DNA of 64,000 bases from Cuniculiplasma sp052315315 (lineage in GTDB: Archaea > Thermoplasmatota > Thermoplasmata > Thermoplasmatales > Thermoplasmataceae), in the NCBI GenBank assembly GCA_052315315.1, contig JBLSDE010000001.1:40949-104948 (forward strand). The letters run 5' to 3'. The notes below the pieces were generated by a model. The model had not been told where the DNA came from, made no database searches, and saw only the letters and a list, made by a program, of their open reading frames with translations. The number at the start of each line of letters is the position of its first letter. The first letter of the stretch is position 1. The translations under genes were made by a program, and so were the position numbers. Below are positions 53,044-62,713 of the stretch, one piece after another.

Positions 53044-53715
53044 TTATTCTTTTAATCCTTTATGAATGAATACAGTTCCACCGGCAAGCCTTGATGATTC
53101 GACTTCCCTGAAACCTACATCGTTCATAACTTCTGAGAATCTCTCTGGAGAAACAAAGTTTCTAACCGATCTTGCCAGATAGGAATAGGAATTGCTCCCA
53201 CTGGCTCTGTCCAGAAACATGGGAACAAGCCTGTAAAAATAGATTCTGAAGGCTGGTGCAATGAAACTCTTTCCAGGATCAAAAATATCCATATTACAGA
53301 ATCTTGCACCTGGTTTGAGGACCCGAAAAGCCTCCTTCAGATATGCCTCCAGGCTGGGGACATTTCTTGTCAGGAAACATGATACGCCTCTGTCAAAATA
53401 GGAATCAGAAAAGGGCATCCTGTCCGCAGAAGATAGGTTGAAATGAACCCCTTTCATAGATTTTGGAAACATCTCTTCCGTTATGTCTATGGCCTCTATA
53501 TGCACATTCTTTCCCCTTGAAAGTATCTCCTCGGACACCTTTCCAGATCCTGCCCCTGCATCAAATATGATCTGCCCATTCTGAACATCAAGCAGATCAA
53601 TAACTCTCTTCCTCCATCTCTTATCCATTCCAAAACTCATTATGGAATCGAAGAAATCGTATTTTGAACTGATATTCCTGAATACTTCCCTCACCATATT
53701 TTCCTTTTCAACCAT
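53044..53715 (-). CDS. UbiE/MenG-type SAM-dependent methyltransferase
   Basis: 223 residues. Features: SSKYDFFDSIMSFGMDKRWRKR at the start, SAM motif IFDAGAGSGKVSEEIL, and the later CFLTRNVPSLEAYLKEAFRVLKPG typical of quinone methyltransferases. It probably makes menaquinone or a related membrane quinone. It lies one base after the DUF424 gene and ends 54 bases before the trp operon start. Confidence 0.85.
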   Translation of the reverse strand: MVEKENMVREVFRNISSKYDFFDSIMSFGMDKRWRKRVIDLLDVQNGQIIFDAGAGSGKVSEEILSRGKNVHIEAIDITEEMFPKSMKGVHFNLSSADRMPFSDSYFDRGVSCFLTRNVPSLEAYLKEAFRVLKPGARFCNMDIFDPGKSFIAPAFRIYFYRLVPMFLDRASGSNSYSYLARSVRNFVSPERFSEVMNDVGFREVESSRLAGGTVFIHKGLKE

Positions 53716-53716
53716 T

Positions 53717-54025
53717 TCAAAACCTCATTTTGGCATACTGCGCGTGAGGGACATTTGAAATTTTTATTATATTTTCAGGATCTATGAGTCCCATACTTAT
53801 CCCTATACCCACAGTGTATTCTCCAACAAAATTTCCGATGGTACATATTTTCATTGCCTCTTCCAGAGTCTTTCTGGACACTGAAACGTCTCCATAAAAT
53901 TCCCTTTTGACATTTATGTGAAGCCCGTTTTCTCTTATTTCCTTACCTATGAGGTTTGTGTCAGCTGCACTTAATAGAACTTCTCCGTTCACATGAACCA
54001 GTTTCATATTCACTCTGAATGCCAT
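53717..54025 (-). CDS. DUF424 family protein
   Basis: 102 residues, archaeal DUF424 (segments EVLLSAADTNLIGKEIREN and NFVGEYTVGIGISMGLI). Structure of the family suggests a nucleic-acid or translation-related role but none is proven. It sits one base from both mcm and the methyltransferase gene, in a tight operon. Confidence 0.85.
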   Translation of the reverse strand: MAFRVNMKLVHVNGEVLLSAADTNLIGKEIRENGLHINVKREFYGDVSVSRKTLEEAMKICTIGNFVGEYTVGIGISMGLIDPENIIKISNVPHAQYAKMRF

Positions 54026-54026
54026 T

Positions 54027-56189
54027 CTACACCTTATCTATATGCTTGTCCTGTGGAGAATAGAATATGGATGAACTTCTTCCCATCTTTATGGCTTTCA
54101 ATGCGTCTTCCTTACTCATTCCCCTGTTCCTAGCCTCTTCTACTACACTTTCTTCCAGCGGAGCAACGCCCTTCCGCATTTCCTTAAGGTCTCTGATAAT
54201 ATCGAGAATGAGTTCAATATCTGATCTCTTTGAAGAACTCATTCCCGTCTCCAGCACGTCGATATCCAAACCATTTTTGTCGCTGGATACATCTCTCAGG
54301 TAACTTTCCACAATATTCTTTGCCAGTATTGCGTCATCAAGAGTTACAACCTCTGAAAGCCTTGCCTTAGCTGCCGCCTCTGCAAGTCTTATGGTTGATT
54401 CCAGCTGTCTCGCAGTTATTGGAACAGCTTTGAATCTCCCGCTTGTATTTCCCGAATTCCTCGTTCTTACATATTCCTCCTTCAGGAAAGCCATTGCATC
54501 CTCTGACATCTTTGGAAATATATGACTCTTTGCATATGCCACGTACTTTCTGAATATTTCTCTTTCCAGTGGTGGTTCGTAATTCTCCTCATTCTCAATG
54601 GTTTCAAGCTGGATATTGCTTATCTCCTGGCTTCTGTAAATCTCCCCAAGTCTATGCGCATTAAGTACATGTTCTGCAAGTTCCTCGTCTCTCTTCAGAT
54701 CTGGTTTGTCAACAAGCCTGAATATTACATCAAATCTTGACACCAGTGGAGGGGGGAAGTTTATCTGGGACATAAAATCCTCATTTTCATCATATCTCCC
54801 ATTTTTTGGATTGGCAGCAGCCAGTACAGAACATCTTGATTTTAGGGTAGCCATAATGCCTGCCTTTGATATTGTAACCGTCTGCTGTTCCATAGCCTCG
54901 TGCATAGCAGCTGTGTCCTTATCATCCATTTTGTCCATTTCATCTATTGCAACAAATCCATTATCAGCAAGAACGAGAGCCCCGGCCTCAAGGGTCCACC
55001 TGCCCTCACCGAAATCATCCCTGACTGCAGCTGCAGTTAGACCTGCTGCGCTGGAACCTTTTCCTATGGCAAGAACTCCTCTTGGGGATATCTCAGACAT
55101 GTAACGAAGCAACTGGGATTTTGCAGTACCTGGATCACCCACCATTAAAATATGAATATCTCCCCTTATGGTTGTTCCATCCTTCATTGTCTTCCTGACA
55201 CCACCAAACATCTGCAATGCTAGAGTTTTCTTTATATGTTCAAGACCGTAAATGGAAGGGGCAATAGATGCAGCCAGCTTGTCTACGATCTTGGGATCCC
55301 TGGATAAATCAATAATCTCCTGCTCTTCTGCTGGAGATATACTGATCTCCTCCATTTCCTTTGTTGTTTTTCTGTAATTGATCGTATAGAGAAATGTACT
55401 GAACTCTGTGAGCAGGTTGCCCCCATAGACCTTCTGTTCGGCCTTTAAAATACCATCAAATGAAACCCTGTCACCCGGAAATAGTTTCCCTGCTATATCA
55501 TCTTCCGAGATAACGGTTAATCTCAGAGGTTGCGCACCTCCATTTATATTCTCCGGGTTCTCCTGAATTTCGATCTTCTGGGTATCTATGAATCTGGATT
55601 CATTAACAAGAAGGTTAAATTTTGGCTTATTTTTCTCATTTGGACATTCTTCGTTGGAGCATCTTTCTGGCTCCTCCAGTCTTCCCCTCTGTTGAAGCAT
55701 GTATGTGATAGTTTTGCAGTAAACGCATTGAAAAGCCGCATTATAAAGCCTTGGCATGACCTCTGTATTTTTCCTTATAATTCCAGAAATAGAGATAAGT
55801 TTTCCAACGTTAATACTTCTAAGATTCCTTATTTCCACCTTCACATCTGAGGTTTCAGGCAGATTTGTCACTCTTATATTTACAATTATTGAGTTTGGAT
55901 CCTTTGCTGTAAAATTTGGAGTATTTGATGCTATATACTCTCTCAACAGTTTGTTGCCTTCGTTCAGGGTTTCCTCTGCATTTTGTAAAAGATAGAGAGA
56001 AAATTTAGGATCGAACTTGTCTATATCATCGAAGGATACATACAGACTTCTCTCCTCAGGATAGTGAGAACTCATTCTTGTAATGTAATCATAGTAGCCA
56101 TATTGCTGGAACAGATGATCCCATAACTTCTTCAGTTCTTCTGGTTCATAGTATTTTCGCTGTTCCTCCAAAAGATCATCCCGATACAT
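54027..56189 (-). CDS. mcm: Replicative DNA helicase MCM
   Basis: 720 residues. An N-terminal domain A, a zinc finger with CVYC and CSNEEC (about 135-165), an OB region, then the AAA+ core with Walker A VGDPGTAKSQLLRY (about 350), Walker B VAIDEMDKMD and sensor AAANPKNGRYD, and a C-terminal winged helix. It is a full-length hexameric 3'-5' helicase at replication forks. A TATA box at 56209-56220 is centred about 26 bases before the ATG. It heads the operon mcm-DUF424-methyltransferase. Confidence 0.96.
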   Translation of the reverse strand: MYRDDLLEEQRKYYEPEELKKLWDHLFQQYGYYDYITRMSSHYPEERSLYVSFDDIDKFDPKFSLYLLQNAEETLNEGNKLLREYIASNTPNFTAKDPNSIIVNIRVTNLPETSDVKVEIRNLRSINVGKLISISGIIRKNTEVMPRLYNAAFQCVYCKTITYMLQQRGRLEEPERCSNEECPNEKNKPKFNLLVNESRFIDTQKIEIQENPENINGGAQPLRLTVISEDDIAGKLFPGDRVSFDGILKAEQKVYGGNLLTEFSTFLYTINYRKTTKEMEEISISPAEEQEIIDLSRDPKIVDKLAASIAPSIYGLEHIKKTLALQMFGGVRKTMKDGTTIRGDIHILMVGDPGTAKSQLLRYMSEISPRGVLAIGKGSSAAGLTAAAVRDDFGEGRWTLEAGALVLADNGFVAIDEMDKMDDKDTAAMHEAMEQQTVTISKAGIMATLKSRCSVLAAANPKNGRYDENEDFMSQINFPPPLVSRFDVIFRLVDKPDLKRDEELAEHVLNAHRLGEIYRSQEISNIQLETIENEENYEPPLEREIFRKYVAYAKSHIFPKMSEDAMAFLKEEYVRTRNSGNTSGRFKAVPITARQLESTIRLAEAAAKARLSEVVTLDDAILAKNIVESYLRDVSSDKNGLDIDVLETGMSSSKRSDIELILDIIRDLKEMRKGVAPLEESVVEEARNRGMSKEDALKAIKMGRSSSIFYSPQDKHIDKV

Positions 56190-56208
56190 ACTCCATGCAT
56201 GTTTAAGT

Positions 56209-56220
56209 GATTATTAAAAT
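56209..56220 (-). promoter_or_regulatory. TATA box of the mcm operon
   Basis: Minus-strand ATTTTAATAATC, centred about 26 bases upstream of the mcm ATG; leaderless start likely. Confidence 0.5.
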
Positions 56221-56338
56221 GTGACAGGTTTACTTTATTTATCATATATTTTTTCATTCCTGACCAATATATGCGTGATCCATCATAATGATTTCCAGAC
56301 ATATGTATAATTCATTTAACATCAACCATATAATTGCC

Positions 56339-56863
56339 TTATCTATCTTCCTGCCTTTTTAAATTAGATTTCAGATTCTTCTCGCAAGTTGGACAGCATG
56401 CGTAATAAATCCTATTGTTAAACAGGATCTTTCTCGGGTTCTCCCGTATTAATTTATCACAGTAGTCACAGTGAATATTTGCAATCCTCCCCAAACTTTG
56501 ACCCAAATCTCTTTTCTTGGCTATCTTTATGTCTTTGATCTTTAAGTTTTCAAACTTCATTAAATTTTCATAGTACATTATTAACATAAATGTCCCATCC
56601 ATAAGGGAGAAATATTCAATGACATCTTCCATATTTACCTGATCAATACTTTCTACCACAATTATTCCTATATCCCTCATATCATCCTGAACAACCACAG
56701 TAAAGTTGAGAATCTTTCCGCTTTGAATCAATGAATCCATGGCCTTACTAACACTAATTCGACTGGCCTTAATTTCCTTCGCAGCATCCTGAATGCTTAT
56801 TCGTGAGTTTATTCTTAGAATGGCAAGTAATCTCTCCTCGATTTCAGATAGATTTCTTTTCAT
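56339..56863 (-). CDS. copT: Copper-responsive regulator CopT-like: Lrp-type HTH plus TRASH domain
   Basis: About 174 residues: an Lrp/AsnC-like winged helix (ERLLAILRINSRISIQDAAKEIKASRISVSKAMDSLI), a middle domain, and a C-terminal TRASH metal-binding domain (about 132-165) with CDYC and CCPTC cysteines. This matches CopT of Sulfolobus, which regulates a neighbouring copMA operon. A longer frame to 57145 runs through the divergent copM and is rejected. ATG 56863 is the only sensible start. The intergenic palindrome at 56890-56924 is its likely site. Confidence 0.88.
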   Translation of the reverse strand: MKRNLSEIEERLLAILRINSRISIQDAAKEIKASRISVSKAMDSLIQSGKILNFTVVVQDDMRDIGIIVVESIDQVNMEDVIEYFSLMDGTFMLIMYYENLMKFENLKIKDIKIAKKRDLGQSLGRIANIHCDYCDKLIRENPRKILFNNRIYYACCPTCEKNLKSNLKRQEDR

Positions 56864-56889
56864 TATGTATGATATCTTTTCATCTAATA

Positions 56890-56924
56890 TGCATTTTGTA
56901 AAGAAAGTATTCTTATAAAATGCA
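56890..56924. promoter_or_regulatory. Operator palindrome in the copT-copM intergenic region
   Basis: Inverted repeat with arms TGCATTTT (56890-56897) and AAAATGCA (56917-56924), plus inner AAGAA and TTCTT. It overlaps the plus-strand TATA box CTTATAAAA at 56912-56920, whose position about 24 bases before the copM ATG implies a leaderless start. A bound regulator would block TBP, so CopT is probably a repressor of copM-copA relieved by copper. Confidence 0.65.
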
Positions 56925-56938
56925 AGAATCTCAAAGTT

Positions 56939-57079
56939 ATGCCAGTTGATGTGATTTGTGGGATGAAAGTGAAAGAAAATACGCCATATACCAGCGAATT
57001 TCAGGGTAAAAAATACTATTTCTGTTGCAGTGCATGCAAAGAAGAGTTTGATAAAAATCCATTGAAGCACAGCAGATGA
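56939..57079 (+). CDS. copM: CopM-like TRASH/YHS metallochaperone
   Basis: 46 residues: a lone TRASH domain starting MPVDVICGMKVKEN, then KKYYFCCSACKEEF, giving Cys7, Cys29, Cys30 and Cys33. It matches the small CopM of Sulfolobus that carries copper in the cytosol. ATG 56939 is about 24 bases after a TATA box. copA begins ten bases after its stop. The domain is closely similar to the N-terminus of the adjacent copA product. Confidence 0.9.
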   Translation: MPVDVICGMKVKENTPYTSEFQGKKYYFCCSACKEEFDKNPLKHSR

Positions 57080-57089
57080 ATGAGGTAAA

Positions 57090-59144
57090 ATGCCTACCGA
57101 TCCCGTTTGTGGAATGTTTGTCCCGGAAAGTTCTGATCTTTTCACAGAAATAGATGGAAAAAAATATTATTTCTGCTCAAAGGGCTGTATGCTTAAGTTT
57201 TCATCTCCGGAAAAGGAGGCTAAGACTCTTAAGAGAAGGCTTATTCTCTCATGGGTTCTATCATTTCCAATTCTTCTTATTACCTATGTTTTTGGTTCTC
57301 TTTTAACTTACAAAGACTATATTCTTCTCGCTCTTGCTATTCCTGTACAGTTTTACGCAGGTTATGGTTTTTATGATGGCGCATGGCATTCATTAAAAAG
57401 CAGATCTGCAAATATGGATCTCCTTGTTTCTCTGGGGACACTGACAGCATTCTTTTTCTCCCTCTTCTTAACAATATTTCCCAACTCAATACCCTCCGCT
57501 GGAATATATTTTGATGCATCTTCATTCATAATAACCCTCATACTCACCGGCAATTATATAGAAAACCTTACAAAAAGAAAGGCAAACAGGGCTGCTGAAA
57601 AGCTTCTGGAAAATCTACCATCCATATCACATCTAGTTGATGATACAGGAAAGATAATTGATGTGCCATCAGATACACTAGTTCCGGGCCAGATTATAAT
57701 CGTGAGAACAGGTGAGACGTTTCCAGCCGATGGATCTGTGGAAGATGGACTTACCGAAGTCGATGAATCAATGCTCACTGGAGAACAAACTCCTGTTTTA
57801 AAGGAAAAGGGCAATAATGTTTCTTCTGGAACCATTAATCTGGTTGGACCGGTTAAAATAAGAGTGACAAATACTGGAATGAATACCACCATAAGACAGA
57901 TCTATGACATGATCGAGAGGGCATCTTCAGGAAGGGCAAAAGTGCAGAGAGTGGCAGATGTTTTTTCATACTATTTTGTTCCGGTTGTTCTTGCATCAGC
58001 CATTGCATCTTCTCTGTTTTGGTTCTTCTATCTCGGGAGTATGGGATATAAGGATTCCATTGAGATTGCAGTGCTGGCCTTTGTTTCAGTTATTGTTATA
58101 GCATGCCCCTGTGCCATTGGACTTGCAGGTCCAATAACATTACTCATTTCATCGAACATATCTTCAGAAAATGGAATTATAATAAAAAACACCAGTGCCC
58201 TTGACCGTCTGTCAAGGGTTAACAGGGTTATATTGGATAAAACCGGAACGATCACCGAACCCGTTCCTGTTGTTCAGAAGATGGAACTGTTAAAAGATAT
58301 GACGAAGAGTGAAGTGCTGGAATATATTTATCCTCTGGAAAAGCAATCCAATCATCCGGTTGCCAGGGCAATTGTAAATATGTCCGAGGCCTTGGGAATA
58401 AAGACACTTAAAGCAGAGAATGTGAAGGAGATTCCGGGTTATGGCATGGAAGGATATGTTGAGGGGAAAAATGTAAACATAATAAGAGGAAATGTTAATG
58501 GTGGCTCATTAATCCGGGTTAGAATTGATGATCAGGAAGTATCCTCAATCATAATTTCTTACAAAATAAGGGACGATGTAAAATCCACAGTAAGTGGCCT
58601 GAATAAACTGGGAATCAAAGTTTCTATAGTTTCAGGAGATTCATATGAAGAAGTTAAGAGGATAGGGGATGAGATCGGCGTCAGTGATATATATGCAGGA
58701 ATTAAACCAGATCAAAAGGCGGAAATCCTTAAGGAGTTTCAAATGAAAGGAGATTATGTAATGTTTGTGGGCGACGGGATAAACGATTCCATAGCCCTTG
58801 AGACAGCGGATGTTGGAGTATCAATGGGTTCAGGATCTGACATCGCAAAGGAAAGCGGTGACATATTACTCCTTAATAACAGACTGGAAAGCCTGATAAA
58901 AATCAAATTGATTGGAAATGAGACAATAAGAAAGGTAAAGCAGAATATTGGGTGGGCTTTTGGATACAACGCCTTTCTGATTCCTATTGCAGCTGGACTT
59001 CTGGTAATACCCTTTGGCCTCTGGATTTATACTATTTTACCAATTCTATCTGCCCTGGCCATGGGAATGAGCTCTTCCTCAGTGGTGACCAATTCACTAC
59101 TCTTAAGAGGAAGAATTAGAAAGGCTTTCTCAGTGATGAGTTAA
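57090..59144 (+). CDS. copA: Copper-exporting P1B-type ATPase CopA
   Basis: 684 residues. An N-terminal TRASH/YHS domain (CGMFV ... YFCSKGCMLKF, 1-40) replaces the usual HMA domain; eight membrane helices include the metal-site CPC in IACPCAIGLAGP; phosphorylation site DKTGTIT; HP motif in SNHPVARAI; hinge GDGINDS. It pumps Cu(I) out of the cell, important in acid mine settings. ATG 57090 follows GAGGT by three bases, after copM. Confidence 0.95.
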   Translation: MPTDPVCGMFVPESSDLFTEIDGKKYYFCSKGCMLKFSSPEKEAKTLKRRLILSWVLSFPILLITYVFGSLLTYKDYILLALAIPVQFYAGYGFYDGAWHSLKSRSANMDLLVSLGTLTAFFFSLFLTIFPNSIPSAGIYFDASSFIITLILTGNYIENLTKRKANRAAEKLLENLPSISHLVDDTGKIIDVPSDTLVPGQIIIVRTGETFPADGSVEDGLTEVDESMLTGEQTPVLKEKGNNVSSGTINLVGPVKIRVTNTGMNTTIRQIYDMIERASSGRAKVQRVADVFSYYFVPVVLASAIASSLFWFFYLGSMGYKDSIEIAVLAFVSVIVIACPCAIGLAGPITLLISSNISSENGIIIKNTSALDRLSRVNRVILDKTGTITEPVPVVQKMELLKDMTKSEVLEYIYPLEKQSNHPVARAIVNMSEALGIKTLKAENVKEIPGYGMEGYVEGKNVNIIRGNVNGGSLIRVRIDDQEVSSIIISYKIRDDVKSTVSGLNKLGIKVSIVSGDSYEEVKRIGDEIGVSDIYAGIKPDQKAEILKEFQMKGDYVMFVGDGINDSIALETADVGVSMGSGSDIAKESGDILLLNNRLESLIKIKLIGNETIRKVKQNIGWAFGYNAFLIPIAAGLLVIPFGLWIYTILPILSALAMGMSSSSVVTNSLLLRGRIRKAFSVMS

Positions 59145-59188
59145 CTCAATAATGGGGTAAACCTTCTATTGTCACAAAACTTAAAAGG

Positions 59189-59539
59189 ATGGTCCAGGTG
59201 GAGGAAAATAAGGGCATAATAAAAATAGGTAACGGCCTTATAAAGATCGATTCGAAAGTAATGAACATATGCAGGGGCAAGGCTCTTTTAATTAAAGTCA
59301 AAGAAATTAAAGGCCCTTGCAAAGACGACAGATGCCAGATAATATACAAAACAAGTGCCGAAATTTTACCAATAGATGACTACCTATGCATTGAACAATG
59401 TATAAGAAGAGATTTGGGAAATACAACCGTATTAATGGAAAGAAAAATATTTGATAGCATAGAAAAGGGGAGAGAAAAAGTAAGAATAAAAATAAGTATT
59501 ACTGGTAAGATTAAAATAAAGGGCTTTACACCCTGTTGA
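59189..59539 (+). CDS. Cys-rich orphan protein downstream of copA
   Basis: 116 residues, family not recognised, mostly beta-strand-like with many Lys/Ile. Six cysteines (about 28, 44, 49, 68, 72 and the last residue 116) include C-x4-C and C-x3-C pairs that could hold metal. It starts 44 bases after copA on the same strand with a weak AAAAGG ribosome site, so it may belong to the copper operon. Function unknown. Confidence 0.6.
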   Translation: MVQVEENKGIIKIGNGLIKIDSKVMNICRGKALLIKVKEIKGPCKDDRCQIIYKTSAEILPIDDYLCIEQCIRRDLGNTTVLMERKIFDSIEKGREKVRIKISITGKIKIKGFTPC

Positions 59540-59560
59540 TGGAATTATAAAAATAGATAT

Positions 59561-61075
59561 TCATTGTTTTTCTGTTGTCTGTGCCCCGGATACTGTGGTT
59601 GCAGCATTGAATTTCCATATTCCCATTGATGGATTCTCGGAGGACTCTTCCAGTGACAACCCCTTTGTCTCTCTTATGGTCAGGACAGTCACTATTGCAC
59701 CAATCACTGCCATTCCACCCAGTAGAAGGAATTCACCAGCATTTCCAAGAATTACTCCCAGTATGAGGAAGAGGAAAGTAAATATTCCTGCACCGAGCTT
59801 TGCTATGGATGCTGCAATTCCGTGACCTGTGGATCTTATGTTTGTAGGGAACAGCTCAGTTGGCAGTATGAATGTTGTCGTGTTTGGCCCTATATTACCG
59901 AATAGATATGATATACCGAACACGATCACGAATAGATCCAGGCTTGTCTTTAGGAATGAATACTCAAATCCCAGCACTATGTATGATATTGCCATCACGG
60001 CAAAACCCAGTATCTGGAGGAATCTTCTGCCAACTTTGTCAATGAGACCTACTGCAATCCAGTAGCCCGGAAGTGCGAATACTCCTGCAAGGACTGTGTC
60101 TCCAATTGCCACGTTGAATATTGTTCCCTTTAAGGTGGATGCTGAGCCATATCCTATATGTTCAAGTATGAATCCATTGTTCAATGTGGTCCCGTAAAAT
60201 GCCATATCGAATATGAACCAGCTGATTGTGGTTCCAAGGACAAATACAAGATACTTTCTGAGTTCTCTCATATAGTCCTTCGTCTGAAGTCTTGCAGGGG
60301 CAGAAGTGGCGCTTGACGACACATTGCCAGAGGCTCCGGTGATTGACTGTATAGCCTTTTCTGCCTTGTTTCTGTCTCCCTCGACCTGCAATGAAAATCT
60401 TGGAGTTTCCATAAGCTTTCTTCTAAGATACACAACATATATGGCAGGAAGAGCTCCGAAGGCCAGCATTAATCTCCATGAGTCAGCTAGTGGAAGTACG
60501 TATATTGAAGCCAGACCTACAAGAGCCCCTGAGACAAGACCAAAACCCTGCATTGCGAAAACCATACTCACAAGCTTTCCTCTGTGCTTATTGCTGGAGT
60601 ATTCACTCATTATTGTTGAACTGATCGGGTAATCCCCTCCAACTCCTATACCAACAATAAATCTTGTAACTATCATCATAACATAGTTCACGGAAAGCGC
60701 AGATATTATGGTGAACACAATCATTATGGCAAGTTCAAGCCCATATACCTTTTTTCTTCCCCATCTGTCTGAAATGTGTCCAAAAATCATTGCCCCAACA
60801 AAGGCCCCAAAGAGCACTGAGGAAGATATTGCACCCTCAATTATACTAACTGTTGGAACCTTGTAGCCAAATAGAAGGGAGTTTCCAGTTATGGCATTCA
60901 GATTGAACCCGTATGACGATGCAAGTATTGGACTTGCAACCGTAAGGACGAAGAGAAGATAGGCATCCGTAAAAAATCCCATCCCCGCAACGAACATTGT
61001 CTTAACATGGCCCACCTTGAACCCTGATTCATTTAGGGGCTCAAGGACTCCATTATCCTTATTTGATGTTGTCAT
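59561..61075 (-). CDS. MFS transporter, PHS-like (phosphate:H+ symporter branch)
   Basis: 504 residues, 12 helices. Motif GMGFFTDAYLLF (about 31-42) and GIGVGGDYPISSTIMSEYSS (about 138-157), with the A-motif GHISDRWGRKKVY, place it in the PHS/sugar porter part of MFS. A Ser/Ala-rich central loop (about 245-262) separates the halves. It may import phosphate or organic acids; the substrate is not certain. Convergent with the Cys-rich orphan. Confidence 0.82.
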   Translation of the reverse strand: MTTSNKDNGVLEPLNESGFKVGHVKTMFVAGMGFFTDAYLLFVLTVASPILASSYGFNLNAITGNSLLFGYKVPTVSIIEGAISSSVLFGAFVGAMIFGHISDRWGRKKVYGLELAIMIVFTIISALSVNYVMMIVTRFIVGIGVGGDYPISSTIMSEYSSNKHRGKLVSMVFAMQGFGLVSGALVGLASIYVLPLADSWRLMLAFGALPAIYVVYLRRKLMETPRFSLQVEGDRNKAEKAIQSITGASGNVSSSATSAPARLQTKDYMRELRKYLVFVLGTTISWFIFDMAFYGTTLNNGFILEHIGYGSASTLKGTIFNVAIGDTVLAGVFALPGYWIAVGLIDKVGRRFLQILGFAVMAISYIVLGFEYSFLKTSLDLFVIVFGISYLFGNIGPNTTTFILPTELFPTNIRSTGHGIAASIAKLGAGIFTFLFLILGVILGNAGEFLLLGGMAVIGAIVTVLTIRETKGLSLEESSENPSMGIWKFNAATTVSGAQTTEKQ

Positions 61076-61228
61076 CAGAAGAAGAATTGATTAAACATAT
61101 TATAGATAATCTTAATAGAATATAGATACCATATAATGAATATATATCTCTATTAATTAACAGAATATCTATTGAAATAAAAAATTTCAGTGGGATCTGC
61201 AATTACTATTGATTTTCCATTAAGAATA

Positions 61229-62116
61229 TCATGTGGTATGATCTCCAAACCATGTTGTAGCCTTAACACCGCTTACGGCATCCTCGAGCATTTTTATCTC
61301 TTCTTCACTCATCTTCCATCCCATTGCACCGGCATTTTCTTTGACATGTTCGGGATTGGAGGCCCTTGGTATTGGAAATACAAAATCATACTTGCTCATA
61401 AACCAGTTCAATACTATCTGAGGCATGGTCTTTTTTCCGTGATTTTTGGAAATAGTTTCCATTATCTGCTTTACCTTTTCATCTGAGTTGACAAGCTTTC
61501 CGTGAGACAGTGGGAAATATGCAAGTATGGATATTCCCTCCTCCTTACAGTATGGCAAGATATCCCTTTCTATATTTCTATGAGCAACGTTAAAATTCAT
61601 CTGAGTTGATGCAATCTTATATTTTTTAAGGCTTTCAGACGCCATTTTCATATGGGTGAGATCAAAATTACTTATTCCTATCTGCCTTATTTTTCCCTGA
61701 TCCATCAGAAATTCCATTGCCTTTAAGGCCTCCTCTATTTTGCTCTGGGATGATTGCATATGTAACTGATACAGATCAATATACTTAACCCCAAGATTTT
61801 TCAAGCTTCTATTGCAGGATTTGATAAGTTTTTCATAGGTGTAGTGAGTTGGTAGAACCTTTGTAGCAATGAATATAGTATCCCTGTCGTATCCTTGAAT
61901 TGACTCTCTCACCAGAGGCTCGGTCTGGTACATCTCCGCAGTATCTATAAAATTGATTCCTGATTCCAATGCAGTTTTGATTGCCCTTACCTTCTGCTCC
62001 TTTCCTCTTCTTATCTTAAATAATCTGGCTGCTGCAATCCAGGAAGGGTCATAATAAGTACCTACTCCCATTGGGGAAACAAGTTTCTCATAATTAGAGA
62101 ATTTGACTCTATCCAT
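61229..62116 (-). CDS. Aldo/keto reductase
   Basis: 295 residues, (beta/alpha)8 barrel. The catalytic set is visible: Asp/Tyr in FIDTAEMYQTEPLVRE, Lys in FIATKVLP, and the His region YQLHMQ; the NADPH end PIPRASNPEHVKENAGA is present. It reduces aldehydes or ketones with NADPH; the physiological substrate is unknown. It stands alone. Confidence 0.9.
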   Translation of the reverse strand: MDRVKFSNYEKLVSPMGVGTYYDPSWIAAARLFKIRRGKEQKVRAIKTALESGINFIDTAEMYQTEPLVRESIQGYDRDTIFIATKVLPTHYTYEKLIKSCNRSLKNLGVKYIDLYQLHMQSSQSKIEEALKAMEFLMDQGKIRQIGISNFDLTHMKMASESLKKYKIASTQMNFNVAHRNIERDILPYCKEEGISILAYFPLSHGKLVNSDEKVKQIMETISKNHGKKTMPQIVLNWFMSKYDFVFPIPRASNPEHVKENAGAMGWKMSEEEIKMLEDAVSGVKATTWFGDHTT

Positions 62117-62188
62117 GGGCCTTCAATAATCGCTCAACATATAATGCTTTCGTAGAAAATTATAATCCTTAATTCAATAGAAAATAGG

Positions 62189-62482
62189 TTAATGATCAAT
62201 ATTAAATGAGTAATTTTTCTGATCCTTGCTGATCAAGGCCGTACCGGGAACGAACTCATAACGAAGCTTGGAAATTCTCTTTATATTTATAAACACTACT
62301 GGTTCGACCGTTCTCTCGAGTATCTTTTTAAAACCCTTACGCATTGTATTGTTTAACTCAATAATCTCAACACGCTGAAAGTCTCCACTGTATATATTTA
62401 CTGGCATTTTCTCCGTATTTTCTCCAAACAAATTCCTGTCGAATTCCAGTGTTAAACTATCTCCGATCTCGAGCTTCATCAC
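62189..62482 (-). CDS. Orphan small protein
   Basis: 97 residues, no family recognised. Beta-rich (KLEIGDSLTLEF at the start) with a middle helix rich in Lys/Arg. It starts at one of two tandem ATGs (62482 or 62479). No operon partner. It looks like a real coding frame by composition, but evidence is limited. Confidence 0.5.
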   Translation of the reverse strand: MMKLEIGDSLTLEFDRNLFGENTEKMPVNIYSGDFQRVEIIELNNTMRKGFKKILERTVEPVVFINIKRISKLRYEFVPGTALISKDQKNYSFNIDH

Positions 62483-62713
62483 TCACACAATAACCAAACA
62501 TTACGCATGTATATAAACATAACCTATTGGTGAGCTAATATAACTATACCAGATATGATATTATCAATAATAATTCTTATCAAAAGCCGTCCATTAGAGA
62601 TAATTTGGCATCATTAAAAACGACACCGGGTGTCTGAAAGATAATGTATGTTTTTTACAAACTTATCTTCACAGGACTAAAATGATATATATTGTTGTAA
62701 TATGCAACATTAG

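Noticed and set aside
56864..57145. N-terminal extension of the copT frame
   Set aside because: It is antisense to copM and the copA start; the Lrp-type domain begins at ATG 56863.
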